Shown: piece by piece, positions 1 through 9,080 of the stretch | Layout of the letters: the number at the start of each line of letters is the position of its first letter | How positions within the stretch are numbered: the stretch's first letter is position 1 | Source of the DNA: a virus | Virus record (IMG/VR): IMGVR_UViG_3300037140_000076 | Coordinates: 48,375 to 112,374 of that record | Length of the DNA: 64,000 bases | Direction: 5' to 3' (one strand) | Notes under the pieces: model-generated | The model's database searches: none | Told to the model about the DNA's origin: nothing | Seen by the model: only the letters and a program-made list of their open reading frames with translations | Program-made: the position numbers and the translations under genes

Positions 1-377
1 AATGATTTACATAGCTCAACCAGGTCAATCATATTGATTGCAATAGTATTAAACTTAGCCCAATCTTTTTCATCAATGCGAGAGGTGTAAGTGAATAGAG
101 AGAGATATTGATTATCGTCAATCACAATTGCCTTGATTTCTGAACGATTATCACTTACATATTTTAGAACTTTGGCAATAGTCTTTGTGCTCTTAGTCAC
201 AAGTAAATTACCCTGGCCGGTCTCCATATTAAATTCTGGATACTTTGTTTCGGAACCTGGGAATGGCAGTTCTTTTCCTACTACATTCACAATGAATGTA
301 TTTTTGGAGGGGAGATTCTTAACCGACCTGGATTTACCAGACGCGCTCTCACCAAGTATTAAACTTACTCTTGCCAT
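1..377 (-). CDS. P-loop ATPase, 3' end cut by window edge
   Basis: Reading leftward from ATG at 377 the frame is open to the window edge (about 125 residues). A Walker A motif (GESASGKS) lies at residues 9-16 and a Walker B-like strand (AIVIDDNQY) near residue 89. This fits the small AAA/RecA-like ATPases common in phage replication and recombination modules. The exact role is unknown. It is the last visible gene of the leftward replication operon. Confidence 0.75.
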   Translation of the reverse strand, partial: MARVSLILGESASGKSRSVKNLPSKNTFIVNVVGKELPFPGSETKYPEFNMETGQGNLLVTKSTKTIAKVLKYVSDNRSEIKAIVIDDNQYLSLFTYTSRIDEKDWAKFNTIAINMIDLVELCKS

Positions 378-395
378 TTGTTGATTTATTTAAAG

Positions 396-403
396 CAAAT
401 ATA
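396..403 (-). promoter_or_regulatory. putative Bacteroidota-type -7 box
   Basis: On the minus strand the sequence TATATTTG matches the Bacteroidota -7 consensus TAnnTTTG and lies 18 nt before the start codon at 377. A clear -33 TTTG was not found, so it is a weak call. Confidence 0.35.
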
Positions 404-446
404 ATAATAATATTTCGAATTCTAAAATGTCTTTGTTAAAGAAATG

Positions 447-677
447 TTAATGTCTATGTCCTCCTCTACCCCCGCCTGAATGTATTCTCCTAACCTGAGA
501 ACGGTATGAATGACGGTAATAACTATCCCCATCATAATAGTGATATGCTTCACGATGACCTCTGTAATAATAGTACCATACCCCCCTTTCATAATAATAC
601 CCATCAGGAGGAGGTGTAGTTCTACAGCTACTTGCTATAGATAGTAAAAAAATAATACTTAATAAAATGTATTTCAT
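447..677 (-). CDS. small Tyr/Gly/His-rich lipoprotein
   Basis: 76 residues. The N-terminus is a lipoprotein signal: MK, hydrophobic stretch, then SIASSC, so Cys18 is the probable lipidated residue. The mature part is unusually rich in Tyr, Arg, His and Gly (YYYERG, WYYYYRG, GGGRGGHRH). It is probably exported to the host envelope; function not recognised. Bacteroidota lipoproteins often reach the cell surface, so superinfection exclusion is a possibility, with no direct support. Confidence 0.7.
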   Translation of the reverse strand: MKYILLSIIFLLSIASSCRTTPPPDGYYYERGVWYYYYRGHREAYHYYDGDSYYRHSYRSQVRRIHSGGGRGGHRH

Positions 678-693
678 ATGTGTGTTTTTAGTT

Positions 694-969
694 TTATAAA
701 TTATTTGCTATTTTAAATGTATCGTTTAATATTGCATCTCCATCCATCTCGGTCTGGACCAAATCAAAACGGGCCACAGACAGGGGAATTGATAATATCA
801 GTTCTTCAAAGAACAGGACCCATTCCCCCGTTTCGACAACTCTTAAAGCTTCTCTTACGGTAAGATAGTCTCCCTTCTTAGGATATTTCAAACCATACCT
901 TTGACGTTCTTCATCAAAGTTATAGTTACATTTAACCATATCTCCTTTCTCAGGTACTCTGTTTTGCAT
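694..969 (-). CDS. hypothetical protein with SH3-like N-terminus
   Basis: 91 residues from the ATG at 969; an upstream ATG at 1017 would overlap the preceding gene much more. The start MQNRVPEKGDMVKC followed by GLKYPKKGDYLTVRE resembles short phage/prophage proteins built on a small beta-barrel. Function unknown. It overlaps the preceding gene by 20 nt, so it is part of the same operon. Confidence 0.6.
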   Translation of the reverse strand: MQNRVPEKGDMVKCNYNFDEERQRYGLKYPKKGDYLTVREALRVVETGEWVLFFEELILSIPLSVARFDLVQTEMDGDAILNDTFKIANNL

Positions 970-1219
970 CGTTTTTGTTTTGTGGATACAATATAAGCTC
1001 ATCTTCATAACAGGCAATGATTATGCTTTTTTCAGTTATTACATAGCATCCTCCTATTTCAAAAATTTCAATATCTTCTTCACCCTCTTTTATTTCTTTT
1101 ACAACAAGAGCAATAGCTGCCTTTATTTCAGGATCAACCCTTCCTATTGTTTTGAGTTCTGCCACAACATTGTCCTCAATCCTGCAAGAAATAATTATAA
1201 TATCTTTATCTGATTTCAT
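950..1219 (-). CDS. hypothetical protein
   Basis: About 89 residues, starting at the ATG at 1219, 2 nt after the stop of the DnaB-like helicase gene. Alternating hydrophobic and acidic residues suggest a compact alpha/beta fold. No family recognised. Its position directly behind the helicase suggests co-expression with the replication genes. Confidence 0.6.
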   Translation of the reverse strand: MKSDKDIIIISCRIEDNVVAELKTIGRVDPEIKAAIALVVKEIKEGEEDIEIFEIGGCYVITEKSIIIACYEDELILYPQNKNDAKQST

Positions 1220-1221
1220 TA

Positions 1222-2376
1222 TCACATTTTTATTCCTTTCAAAGCTAATTCGAGTTGGGGATTTGAAAAATACTCTGAAAACTCAAAAAGATCTCTTCTA
1301 GTTTCAAAGTTTGTATATCTGTTTTTCTTTCTATCAAAACGAAACCTAAGTTCCATTGGAACTCCAACTAATTTTTGTTTTTTAATCTTCTGAGAAGTAA
1401 ATATTACTTGATCATCAATTTTATCTTTTGCGTATACTGGTCTCTGAATTGATAATATATTATCCGTTCCATCTCCCCAGGTTCCCCCTCCCTTGATAGT
1501 ATAATAACTTGGTTTAGGAAAGTAACCGTTATCCTGCATCCTTGGTGTCAATTGGTGCATTACAAGATGTAAGGAGATATTAGTTTGTCGAGCAAAGTCA
1601 GTACACAACGTTGTAACATATCCTGCATATTTATCATCGGCATTCATGAATTCCTTGGGCCTGTTAATCTTTATTATTGGATCTATAACACAAACCGTTA
1701 CTTCTTCCGTCTCAATTAACTTTTCAAATTCCTTTAATACATTTATTAAAGTGTTTTCTGGAGGACGAATATAAACAAAATAAAAATAGTCCTTAATTGA
1801 ATTATATATTCGTCTGTATGTTGATTCCTTAATACATCCCAGGGGGTTATATTTATCCGTTGATCTCCCGGAAGCTGTATGAATTAAATCATCAAAGAAT
1901 TCTTTAGCCGGAAAATCCTCCGGAGCATAAAACGCAACTCTTGTCTTCTCCACAATACACTTTACAAGGCAAAGAAACCGCAAGAATTGAGATTTACCTT
2001 CATTAGTATAACCGGTCCATATATTAAATTCTCCGCGTCTCCAGGTCCAGGCTTCATCCAAACCTTTAATATATGTTGGGGTTCCTTTCTCTTTACCTTT
2101 TTTAAGATCAGAGATCATATCCTCAATACAATCTTCCATCTTAAGAACACTAAAAAGCTCTCTCTTAGCAATATCCATACCAAGCTTGACCTGTTCTCTT
2201 TGGTATTTATCTACAATTGTCTCGTAAGAAAAGCCTTTTACAAGAGCTTTAAATACTCTTTTGTAATCAATAAATTCAGCATTAGGGAACTCATCAGAAA
2301 ATTGTCTGCACTGTGCTATAATATAAGGAGATGAGTTTTCTGCTAATTCAATAAATTCTATGAATTCTTTGATCAT
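1222..2376 (-). CDS. DnaB-like replicative helicase
   Basis: 384 residues from the ATG at 2376, which follows the upstream stop by 4 nt; a longer start at 2427 would overlap that gene. Walker A is TGYTNEGKSQ at residues 121-130, Walker B is VCVIDPI near 228-234, then a DnaB-like HLVMHQLTP motif and a GGGTWGDGTDNILSIQR segment like the DnaB sensor region, ending with an R-finger-like RFRFDRKKNR. This is the RecA-fold hexameric 5'-3' helicase ATPase. No primase domain is visible. It sits beside PolB, an SF2 helicase and a probable loader. Confidence 0.82.
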   Translation of the reverse strand: MIKEFIEFIELAENSSPYIIAQCRQFSDEFPNAEFIDYKRVFKALVKGFSYETIVDKYQREQVKLGMDIAKRELFSVLKMEDCIEDMISDLKKGKEKGTPTYIKGLDEAWTWRRGEFNIWTGYTNEGKSQFLRFLCLVKCIVEKTRVAFYAPEDFPAKEFFDDLIHTASGRSTDKYNPLGCIKESTYRRIYNSIKDYFYFVYIRPPENTLINVLKEFEKLIETEEVTVCVIDPIIKINRPKEFMNADDKYAGYVTTLCTDFARQTNISLHLVMHQLTPRMQDNGYFPKPSYYTIKGGGTWGDGTDNILSIQRPVYAKDKIDDQVIFTSQKIKKQKLVGVPMELRFRFDRKKNRYTNFETRRDLFEFSEYFSNPQLELALKGIKM

Positions 2377-2380
2377 TATA

Positions 2381-3001
2381 TTAAAATAAATCTTTCTTCT
2401 TAATAACCTTAGTTCCCACTTCCTCAAGTTCTTTATTTTGCTGATCTACTTTTTTATCAACAAATGTCTTTGACCACTTCTTATCATTTTCAAGCCAGGT
2501 TCTTAATCTTCTAGTTACATCAAATATTTTCTCAGTTTCAAATCTTAATTTTTTTCCTCCTGGATTCTTTTCTGTCCAATAATCATAAAATTCCGTACAC
2601 ATTTCTTTTTGATAACCTTTCTCTTTTCCAACCTGACGAATAGATTGCCAGAATTCTGATTTACGAGTTTCGATTGGTATAGGTTCGGTTTTAATTTTAA
2701 CTCCAGGATCTTCAGTTACACCGTCTCTAAGTACTGAAATATAAGTTAATAATCTTTCTTCTGTTTTTTGAAACATTTGTTCACTATCTAAACCCATCTG
2801 AAGAGATCTGATAGAAATACCCATATCAAGAGCACCTATTATATCCAGATATACAGATTCTGTTTTAAGAAACACAGACCCATGAAGATCTAACTGATCA
2901 TTAATCTTTTTTAAGAAGAATAAAATAGTTTCATTTGATCCCGAAGCTGTGTTTTTATAACCGCGAGATGACATTATTTGAATTGCTTCTTTTGATTCCA
3001 T
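2381..3001 (-). CDS. putative helicase loader / replication protein
   Basis: 206 residues. The region FYDYWTEKNPGGKKLRFE (about residues 138-155), followed by a charged helix with RRLRTWLEND, matches a motif seen at the C-terminus of phage DnaT/DnaD-like replication proteins. The gene lies immediately upstream of the DnaB-like helicase, as expected for a loader. The N-terminal half is not recognised. Role is inferred from motif and position. Confidence 0.55.
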   Translation of the reverse strand: MESKEAIQIMSSRGYKNTASGSNETILFFLKKINDQLDLHGSVFLKTESVYLDIIGALDMGISIRSLQMGLDSEQMFQKTEERLLTYISVLRDGVTEDPGVKIKTEPIPIETRKSEFWQSIRQVGKEKGYQKEMCTEFYDYWTEKNPGGKKLRFETEKIFDVTRRLRTWLENDKKWSKTFVDKKVDQQNKELEEVGTKVIKKKDLF

Positions 3002-3002
3002 A

Positions 3003-3287
3003 TTAATTTAATTGTGGGTCTTTAGGTAAATCAATAAATTTAACAGAACGTAATCCTCTTAATTCCCGGTCCAGCTTAGTAAACTCTTTTATTTGATCAA
3101 GACATTTAGAAGCATGAACGCCTTTAAGTTGAGGAATAAGTTCCTTCAAACGATTAAACTTTTCAAGATCTTCCTTTGTTTTAATGAAGTCAATATAGTC
3201 TTCATTATATTCTGCAATATAAAAGTCACTCATACTACGTGCGTTTTTAATTCTTTTTAAAGATACTTTTGGGGGTCGTCCTTTCAC
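3003..3287 (-). CDS. hypothetical basic protein
   Basis: 94 residues, overlapping the end of the SF2 helicase gene by 4 nt (ATGA) and ending next to the loader gene. Basic N-terminus (MKGRPPKVSLKRIKN), then helical and charged. Possibly nucleic-acid binding; no family recognised. Confidence 0.6.
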   Translation of the reverse strand: MKGRPPKVSLKRIKNARSMSDFYIAEYNEDYIDFIKTKEDLEKFNRLKELIPQLKGVHASKCLDQIKEFTKLDRELRGLRSVKFIDLPKDPQLN

Positions 3288-4450
3288 AGTTTCAATATTT
3301 TTAAATCTATATTTGATATATTTCCTGTTGCTTTTTCAATCCACCCCTTTACTACCGTTGCTTTCCAAGTTGGAGGAGTAACTGTCGTATTGGGTCTTGG
3401 ATTCTTGATTGGAGACGTTTTAAGATACCAGGGAACCATAAATATTACCTGGGCCACTTCATCAATTCCCAAACGTTTCATTCTACCTGCCTTCTGTTCA
3501 AATTTTGTAGTAGATCCTGACATTGATTCGAAAATTGCTATTTCTGCCTTTTTAAGATTAATACCTCTCTGTATTTTACTTACAACGGACAGAGCATTTA
3601 TCTCACCGTTTTGAAATTTAGTAAGATTATCTTCTCCCTCATTCTTTCCGTGAAAAGAATATTTACAACACCGATTAGCCTGTTCTGTAAGTTCACAAAA
3701 TATAACAACTCGATTGTTTTTATCTCTTTGATAAATGAAATTCAGAATTTTTCTACAATTAAGATAAGAACTTTCAAGTGCATTTAAAAAATGTTTTCGT
3801 TTTCTTAACCAAAACCGCATATCAGGATCTTCAAATCCAACTTCCGCTCTCATAAGAGATGAGATCTTCTTAGTCAAACTCTCATAAACTTTGGATTCCG
3901 CTTCACTCATCTTAAAGTTATAAACATAATATTCTGTTCGGTTTACTACTCCTTTATCCTCAGCATCATCCATAGAAAGCTTAAAGACAATAGGAGCAAT
4001 GACTACCAGGATCTTTTTCTTTTCCGGAGTTAAAGTTCCTGAAGCTAAAATTATATACTTCCAACTATTATTTTGAAAGAACTTTACATAAGAGGGGGTT
4101 AGGGCATAATCAACTTCATCCCCAATAACCAAATCAAACTCTATACCGGTCCATTTGTATGTCGTCTGATAACATTGTAGACTTACTGCGTCTTTGAATT
4201 CAGGTGTACCCCACTTCTCCAATTCAGCCGGGAATCCGTCTTTTTCAGAGTCCCTGAGCCTTCTGTTATCACAAAGATATAAAACATTTTTGATTTTACC
4301 AGCATTGAAGAGTTCCAGGGCTAAGTCAATGAATATCTTGCCTTTACCCGATCCAACGGTGGAAAGGAAGGAAGCGTTATAATTTGCTTTTCTGACGGCA
4401 ATTTTACATTCTTCTTGATTCTTTATCCTAGCTTCCAGTGCTTTATCCAT
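3284..4450 (-). CDS. SF2 (SNF2-like) DNA helicase/ATPase
   Basis: 388 residues. Motif I is STVGSGKGK (30-38), motif II is VIGDEVDY (108-115), motif III is ASGTLTP (about 136-142), and the C-terminal lobe has RGINLKKAEIAIF and QKAGRMKRLG as motifs V and VI. This is the compact form of SNF2/DEAD-type helicases found in phage replication modules. It overlaps the polymerase gene by 1 nt. Role in replication fork restart or recombination is inferred. Confidence 0.8.
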   Translation of the reverse strand: MDKALEARIKNQEECKIAVRKANYNASFLSTVGSGKGKIFIDLALELFNAGKIKNVLYLCDNRRLRDSEKDGFPAELEKWGTPEFKDAVSLQCYQTTYKWTGIEFDLVIGDEVDYALTPSYVKFFQNNSWKYIILASGTLTPEKKKILVVIAPIVFKLSMDDAEDKGVVNRTEYYVYNFKMSEAESKVYESLTKKISSLMRAEVGFEDPDMRFWLRKRKHFLNALESSYLNCRKILNFIYQRDKNNRVVIFCELTEQANRCCKYSFHGKNEGEDNLTKFQNGEINALSVVSKIQRGINLKKAEIAIFESMSGSTTKFEQKAGRMKRLGIDEVAQVIFMVPWYLKTSPIKNPRPNTTVTPPTWKATVVKGWIEKATGNISNIDLKILKL

Positions 4451-6414
4451 TAGAACAATTTTAAATTCTGTGAATGTGGATCAATCGCGTCTATAATTTT
4501 TCTACAAGATTGAGTATAATATTTATAATTTATGTTATATTCCTCCATTGGTTTATCCTGGAATATATTAAAGTAAGTTGTGTTCCACCCCTTCTCAATC
4601 TCTACAGTTCTTCCAGCAAGCTTGGCTTCCATCTTATACTGCTTTTTAAGAGATTTAAATTCTTTGGATACATAATACCGAACTACGGTTTCGTTTATAA
4701 TATCTTTTTCAATCGTGTTGGTTTCAAAATCTACGTAATGTTCTACAAGATTAAAATCCTTTTTAACTTTCACCCCTCCACAGAAATCATAAATGTCCTT
4801 GCAGCTTTTTATGTAATCCTGAATAGGAACGTTGTTAACATAGAATGCTTCCAGGGCTTTGGGTATAACCAGGAAGGAGGGGTTCTTATGATATTCAAGT
4901 TCCTTGTCTTCCGGCTTCATTGAATATGCAAAGAGGCCCTTTCTCTTTACTTTTCCTTTTTCATCAACAGCAAGATAGTTATTAACGTCCATAATAACAA
5001 TCTTTTTATACATCTTATCTTCCAAAGCAAGTTTTGTATACACTTCCCACTTCTTCATACAGTCCTTAACGTTCTGTTCTTGTTCAACCGGATAACCAAT
5101 CGTAACTCCATCTGTATTTATCTGGTAAAAAACAACTCCTTTTACTTTTATGCTTAATACTTCAGCAAGCATCAAAAGAAGAAGCTGACCATTAACAGTA
5201 ATTGCAAACGTGTACTTCGGGTCATGTAAGTAATTATTAGGTTCCTTACTAAGCCCATAAGTTGCGTTAAGAATAATCTTAAATACCAAATTCTCAGGGT
5301 CTTCTTTTGGAATCTCCTGGCGCATCTTAAAAAGATTTTCATAAACGTCACAAAAGACCTCTGAAAGATGTTCGGGATATAATCTGTTTTTAATACCCAA
5401 GTTGGGATAGAAGGAAGTTACATCAATATCTTTAATCTTCCAGGTCTCTGTGCTGTTGTATACCCCAGGCTTTGTACATCCATGTATACCGCCCAGGCCA
5501 GTAACTACTTCCTGGAGGTTGTGAAACTTGAATTCCTTTTTTACCTTCTTTAATTGCATATTGTTCTCTTCGAACTTGTATGGATTAAATTCCAGGTCCT
5601 CATAAAACTTTTTAACTGCGTTGAGGATGGGGTCCCTAAACTTAATATAGTCGAATAGGACATCTATTGTAGCAATCCTGCTGCGATATGTACGTTTCTC
5701 CTTCAAGTCCTTATAACGTATTCTCATTGCTTCAGAAAGGAACTTTCCAAAGATGTCACGGGCCATGCGTGGCTCTGAAGCATTCATAAGATTTAGTTCA
5801 TACTTTTCTGAGAGCTTAAATCTTAAATCAGTTTCAAATTTGTTAAGTTCAAATAATCTATGAGTTGCATGAACATCGTTTGCATCGTATATAACAATCT
5901 GAGTTACCTGTTCCTGAGAAGTTATTTCTTCAGAGTGATGGATCGGCATTGATTCAATGTTTGGAAATCTCATTGTGAATTCCAACCACTTTAATGAACA
6001 ACGTTTGCCCATTCCATCATAATGCTTCTGCTTATATATGTCAATGTGAGGGATGGTAAATTTCCATTCCGGGATAAGGTTCATCCATTTCTCTTCTCCT
6101 TCTTCAAGACCTATTATCCATTGAGCTTTTTCATGAAGTCTCCGGGCAATATCTTCTCCAGACCAGGATCTCAATTTTTTAAAATTGAACATCATGTATT
6201 CAAGTATCTGGCAGTCAAATCCGTTACAATTGAATCCAACCAGGATATAATAATGGTCCTTTAGCTTCCTTAAGAACTTCATCATCTCAAAGAAGTCATT
6301 CTGGAAGGGACTTATTACAAAATACTTTTCCTTCTTCGTGGTCCAATCCATGAAGTACGCTGTGAAACAGTTTGCAAGAGTTTCTAAATCATATATGGTA
6401 TAGCGTTCTTCCAT
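4450..6414 (-). CDS. family B DNA polymerase with 3'-5' exonuclease
   Basis: 654 residues. Exonuclease motifs: YDLETL (8-13, Exo I), GFNCNGFD (60-67, Exo II), YDANDVHATHR (176-186, Exo III). Polymerase motifs: DIDVTSFYP (329-337, motif A), KIILNATYG (379-387, motif B), NTDGVTIGYP (433-442, motif C, with TDG in place of the usual DTD). It is short for the family, as in other compact phage PolB enzymes. This is the replicative polymerase; neighbours are helicases. The altered motif C still has one Asp plus the motif A Asp for metal binding. Confidence 0.88.
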   Translation of the reverse strand: MEERYTIYDLETLANCFTAYFMDWTTKKEKYFVISPFQNDFFEMMKFLRKLKDHYYILVGFNCNGFDCQILEYMMFNFKKLRSWSGEDIARRLHEKAQWIIGLEEGEEKWMNLIPEWKFTIPHIDIYKQKHYDGMGKRCSLKWLEFTMRFPNIESMPIHHSEEITSQEQVTQIVIYDANDVHATHRLFELNKFETDLRFKLSEKYELNLMNASEPRMARDIFGKFLSEAMRIRYKDLKEKRTYRSRIATIDVLFDYIKFRDPILNAVKKFYEDLEFNPYKFEENNMQLKKVKKEFKFHNLQEVVTGLGGIHGCTKPGVYNSTETWKIKDIDVTSFYPNLGIKNRLYPEHLSEVFCDVYENLFKMRQEIPKEDPENLVFKIILNATYGLSKEPNNYLHDPKYTFAITVNGQLLLLMLAEVLSIKVKGVVFYQINTDGVTIGYPVEQEQNVKDCMKKWEVYTKLALEDKMYKKIVIMDVNNYLAVDEKGKVKRKGLFAYSMKPEDKELEYHKNPSFLVIPKALEAFYVNNVPIQDYIKSCKDIYDFCGGVKVKKDFNLVEHYVDFETNTIEKDIINETVVRYYVSKEFKSLKKQYKMEAKLAGRTVEIEKGWNTTYFNIFQDKPMEEYNINYKYYTQSCRKIIDAIDPHSQNLKLF

Positions 6415-6620
6415 TAAATTTCACTTATTTTTACTTTTATAGATATAGAAAAGTTAAAAAGAATTAAAAGACCATTAGTGAATCTTCCCGTTCCTGGGCC
6501 AATCCCCATCCATTTATATTCGTGGTTTTCTCTTGCATATAATAAAATCAATTGTCCATCCGTAGATGAAGGAGAAATTTCTGCACCCGAATTAAATTCA
6601 TAAACTTCTTTAATTTTCAT
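6414..6620 (-). CDS. small hypothetical protein
   Basis: 68 residues from the ATG at 6620; the longer frame to 6743 runs through another gene and is rejected. It ends at the polymerase start codon (1-nt overlap). Beta-rich, no family recognised. Confidence 0.5.
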   Translation of the reverse strand: MKIKEVYEFNSGAEISPSSTDGQLILLYARENHEYKWMGIGPGTGRFTNGLLILFNFSISIKVKISEI

Positions 6621-6621
6621 A

Positions 6622-6786
6622 TTATTTATTTTTACGATTAAAATAAAAAGCCAATACCGAGACCCAGGAAAAGAATACAAAAAAGAAATTGAAAAGCAGT
6701 CCATCCTCTTCCGTTTCTTCATTAAGATATAATGTTCCAGCATATAAACCTCCTAAGATATATAAAAAAAATAATACTTGTTCCAT
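6622..6786 (-). CDS. small two-pass membrane protein
   Basis: 54 residues (MEQVLFFLYILGGL... ending FYFNRKNK). Two hydrophobic segments (about 4-20 and 31-48) are separated by an acidic loop (NEETEEDG). It fits exactly between neighbouring genes on both sides. Function unknown. Confidence 0.55.
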   Translation of the reverse strand: MEQVLFFLYILGGLYAGTLYLNEETEEDGLLFNFFFVFFSWVSVLAFYFNRKNK

Positions 6787-6787
6787 A

Positions 6788-7804
6788 TTATCTATTTAAA
6801 AAGTCTTGTATTGGTGCGCTTAATTCACTATCTTCTAAAAGATCGGCATATTTCATTTTAGCATCTGCTCTTTTTTCTGCAAATCTATTCCTTGCTCCTT
6901 TCCCTAACCAGCTTTCAATTTCTCCTCTAATTAATTCTTCAGCTTTTTTAGGAGTAGTAACAATTGCATTGGCTTCGCATTTTTTTTCTCCTATAGTCCT
7001 TAAATAAGTTTTAACATAAGGAAGTCTATTATTTCTATGGAGAGGGGATGCTAAATTCTTACCTGATCCGGTAATTAGGTTGTCTATCCAAGTATATTTA
7101 TTTTTTATGATAAAATCATAATTTAATCCAAATCTTTTAATTTCCAAATTAGCCGGATCATATCCTGTTTCTCCATCTCCCCAATTAACTTCACTAACTT
7201 GTTCAAGGTTATTACGAAGCGTATCACTTATACGCAATCCGTCCGGATCATGATCACCACAATATAAAAGTACACAAGTTAATCCTTTATATTCGGCTTC
7301 TTTAAATCTCCTGGCATATTCTGCACGTTGCAGGATAGAACTCCATCCCTTTGCATTCGCTACAGGAATATGATACTGAGCACAAATAGGTTCAAATAGA
7401 GTTTTTAAATCTATTTTTTCAACAAGCATTTGTATATAATATTCTTCTCCCTCCCACCAATCAGGAGTATAATATCTATCACCTGTTAAGACATCGTTTA
7501 ACATCCATGCAAGGATGTCTTCCATACTTTTTCCGTCTTCAGAAGACGGTATCTCAACACCTGTAAACGCTCTGGCATCTTCTTCAGCTACAAAGTCAAC
7601 AGGAAGTAATCCTTCCTTTCTACAGCGATTAACTGCTGAATCTACTTTGTCAAACTGGTCCTTATTTATATGACCCGCTTGTTCCATAAGATAACACCAT
7701 CCCCTGGATGATACTTTAAACCCGATTTTATAGCTCATCTCCTGAAGTAGATCCGCAAATTCTTGTAGAGTTTTTTTGGTAAACTTTTTATTAAAGTCAA
7801 ACAT
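6788..7804 (-). CDS. TOPRIM protein resembling Topo VI-A/Spo11
   Basis: 338 residues. The central region has a TOPRIM signature: Glu in MLVEKIDLKTLFEP (residue 129) and, after a Rossmann-like strand, YCGDHDPDGLRISD (181-194) giving the acidic DxDxD triad. The arrangement Glu-Lys...GDxDPDG is typical of topoisomerase VI subunit A/Spo11-like proteins rather than primases. The catalytic Tyr of Spo11 was not located. A role in DNA cleavage or topology during replication is inferred. It sits upstream of the polymerase gene in the same operon. Confidence 0.55.
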   Translation of the reverse strand: MFDFNKKFTKKTLQEFADLLQEMSYKIGFKVSSRGWCYLMEQAGHINKDQFDKVDSAVNRCRKEGLLPVDFVAEEDARAFTGVEIPSSEDGKSMEDILAWMLNDVLTGDRYYTPDWWEGEEYYIQMLVEKIDLKTLFEPICAQYHIPVANAKGWSSILQRAEYARRFKEAEYKGLTCVLLYCGDHDPDGLRISDTLRNNLEQVSEVNWGDGETGYDPANLEIKRFGLNYDFIIKNKYTWIDNLITGSGKNLASPLHRNNRLPYVKTYLRTIGEKKCEANAIVTTPKKAEELIRGEIESWLGKGARNRFAEKRADAKMKYADLLEDSELSAPIQDFLNR

Positions 7805-7807
7805 GAT

Positions 7808-8002
7808 TTATTTTTTATTTAATAATAAACTAATTCCTGCAAGACAGAAAATCATTCCTGTAATAATTTTTAAGTTAAACCAGTAATGAATTATTGGTAC
7901 ATAATAAGGCTCGGTTGTGAACTCAAGTATAATAAGTATAGGACCTAAAAAGAACAGAACAATAAGAAATATAAGTGCTGCTTTAGTTTTGATTTGTTTC
8001 AT
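7808..8002 (-). CDS. two-pass membrane protein
   Basis: 64 residues with hydrophobic segments at about 8-27 and 42-60, Lys at both ends. Unknown function. Confidence 0.55.
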   Translation of the reverse strand: MKQIKTKAALIFLIVLFFLGPILIILEFTTEPYYVPIIHYWFNLKIITGMIFCLAGISLLLNKK

Positions 8003-8044
8003 TCTGTTGGCTTTTTAGATATGTAAATTCCAACAAACAACCAT

Positions 8045-8149
8045 TCAATCTCCAAAGACTTGCTGTGGAAGTTTGCGTTTATAGCGGGGATGAATGCCCA
8101 GAAGTATGGATTAAAATCTACATCTATAATAAATGATATTCTTTTCATA
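8045..8149 (-). CDS. small basic peptide
   Basis: 34 residues (MKRISFIIDVDFNPYFLGI..., C-terminus basic then FGD). Short, so supported mainly by its fit in the gap and AT-rich codon use like its neighbours. Confidence 0.35.
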
Positions 8150-8158
8150 CTAATAATT

Positions 8159-8287
8159 TAATGAGGGTCTGGGTCCAATCGCATCATGATTTATATATGC
8201 ATTCACTATCAAGCAAATAACAAGACTTGCAACTATCCCAAAAAAGATCCATCCCCAAAGCTTTTGTTCTTTATTTAGGTTTGCCAT
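8159..8287 (-). CDS. small single-pass membrane protein
   Basis: 42 residues with a clear hydrophobic helix (WIFFGIVASLVICLIV) at 13-28. Starts inside the end of the upstream gene (17-nt overlap). Function unknown. Confidence 0.45.
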
Positions 8288-9080
8288 CTTTTTCCATTTT
8301 AGCTTTGAAGGATTCTAATTTATCTAAGGAGTCTTTACTGATAAAGGAATAATTTAGTCCAACAATTAAAGGTTCCACCAATCCCCTGGGGTAGAAGGGT
8401 TTGTTATCATATACATATTTCTCTGCTGCTGCTTTGGTAGGGAAGAAAGTATCATATGTAACAACGCTACTCTTCTGAATTTCAAAGGCCATTATCTCAA
8501 AATCTTCAGTAAACACAAACCAATATTTATCTCCCTCAAACAGGTCCACATTCTTTCCATTCTCATCTTTTAAAGTGATTATGGGTTTGCGGAGGGGGAT
8601 TTTTCTTAAATCAGAAATATCATCCCACCCAATAACATCAGAATAATAAACTAGCCATGTTTTATTTTCACCTTTTATCTTATCTGGGCGTACTTTATAT
8701 TCAAATGATTTTATAACATGTTTATAGACTTCGGTTTTGTTAGTAACTTTTTCCCCCACACTCCATTCCACTCCATTTACTGAAATGGTGTGGATTGTTA
8801 TATCGCGTAAATTCATATAAGCTTCAACATATTCCTCATAGGAAATATTTTCCTCATTAAAAGGAAAAATTCTTCCACCGCTGGCTTTAAACGAAACTAT
8901 TCCCGGAAGAACTTCTTCTTCATATACTGGTTCATAAGTTTCTGGATATTGTTCTAACTTTAGAGTTCCCATAATAGTAGAATCAATAGCTATATTCATA
9001 GGATTCTTTTTATATATTTCTCCCTTCTTTACAAAAGGACCATTTACTTTTCCTACGTAATGTTTGATTTTCTTGCTCAT
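8271..9080 (-). CDS. hypothetical protein
   Basis: 269 residues, beta-rich. The C-terminal third contains YWFVFTEDFEIMAFEI followed by FPTKAAAEKYVYDNKP, which looks like a small repeated-type domain seen in Bacteroidota phage proteins. Start at 9080 overlaps the previous stop by 4 nt (ATGA). Function unknown. Confidence 0.6.
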   Translation of the reverse strand: MSKKIKHYVGKVNGPFVKKGEIYKKNPMNIAIDSTIMGTLKLEQYPETYEPVYEEEVLPGIVSFKASGGRIFPFNEENISYEEYVEAYMNLRDITIHTISVNGVEWSVGEKVTNKTEVYKHVIKSFEYKVRPDKIKGENKTWLVYYSDVIGWDDISDLRKIPLRKPIITLKDENGKNVDLFEGDKYWFVFTEDFEIMAFEIQKSSVVTYDTFFPTKAAAEKYVYDNKPFYPRGLVEPLIVGLNYSFISKDSLDKLESFKAKMEKDGKPK

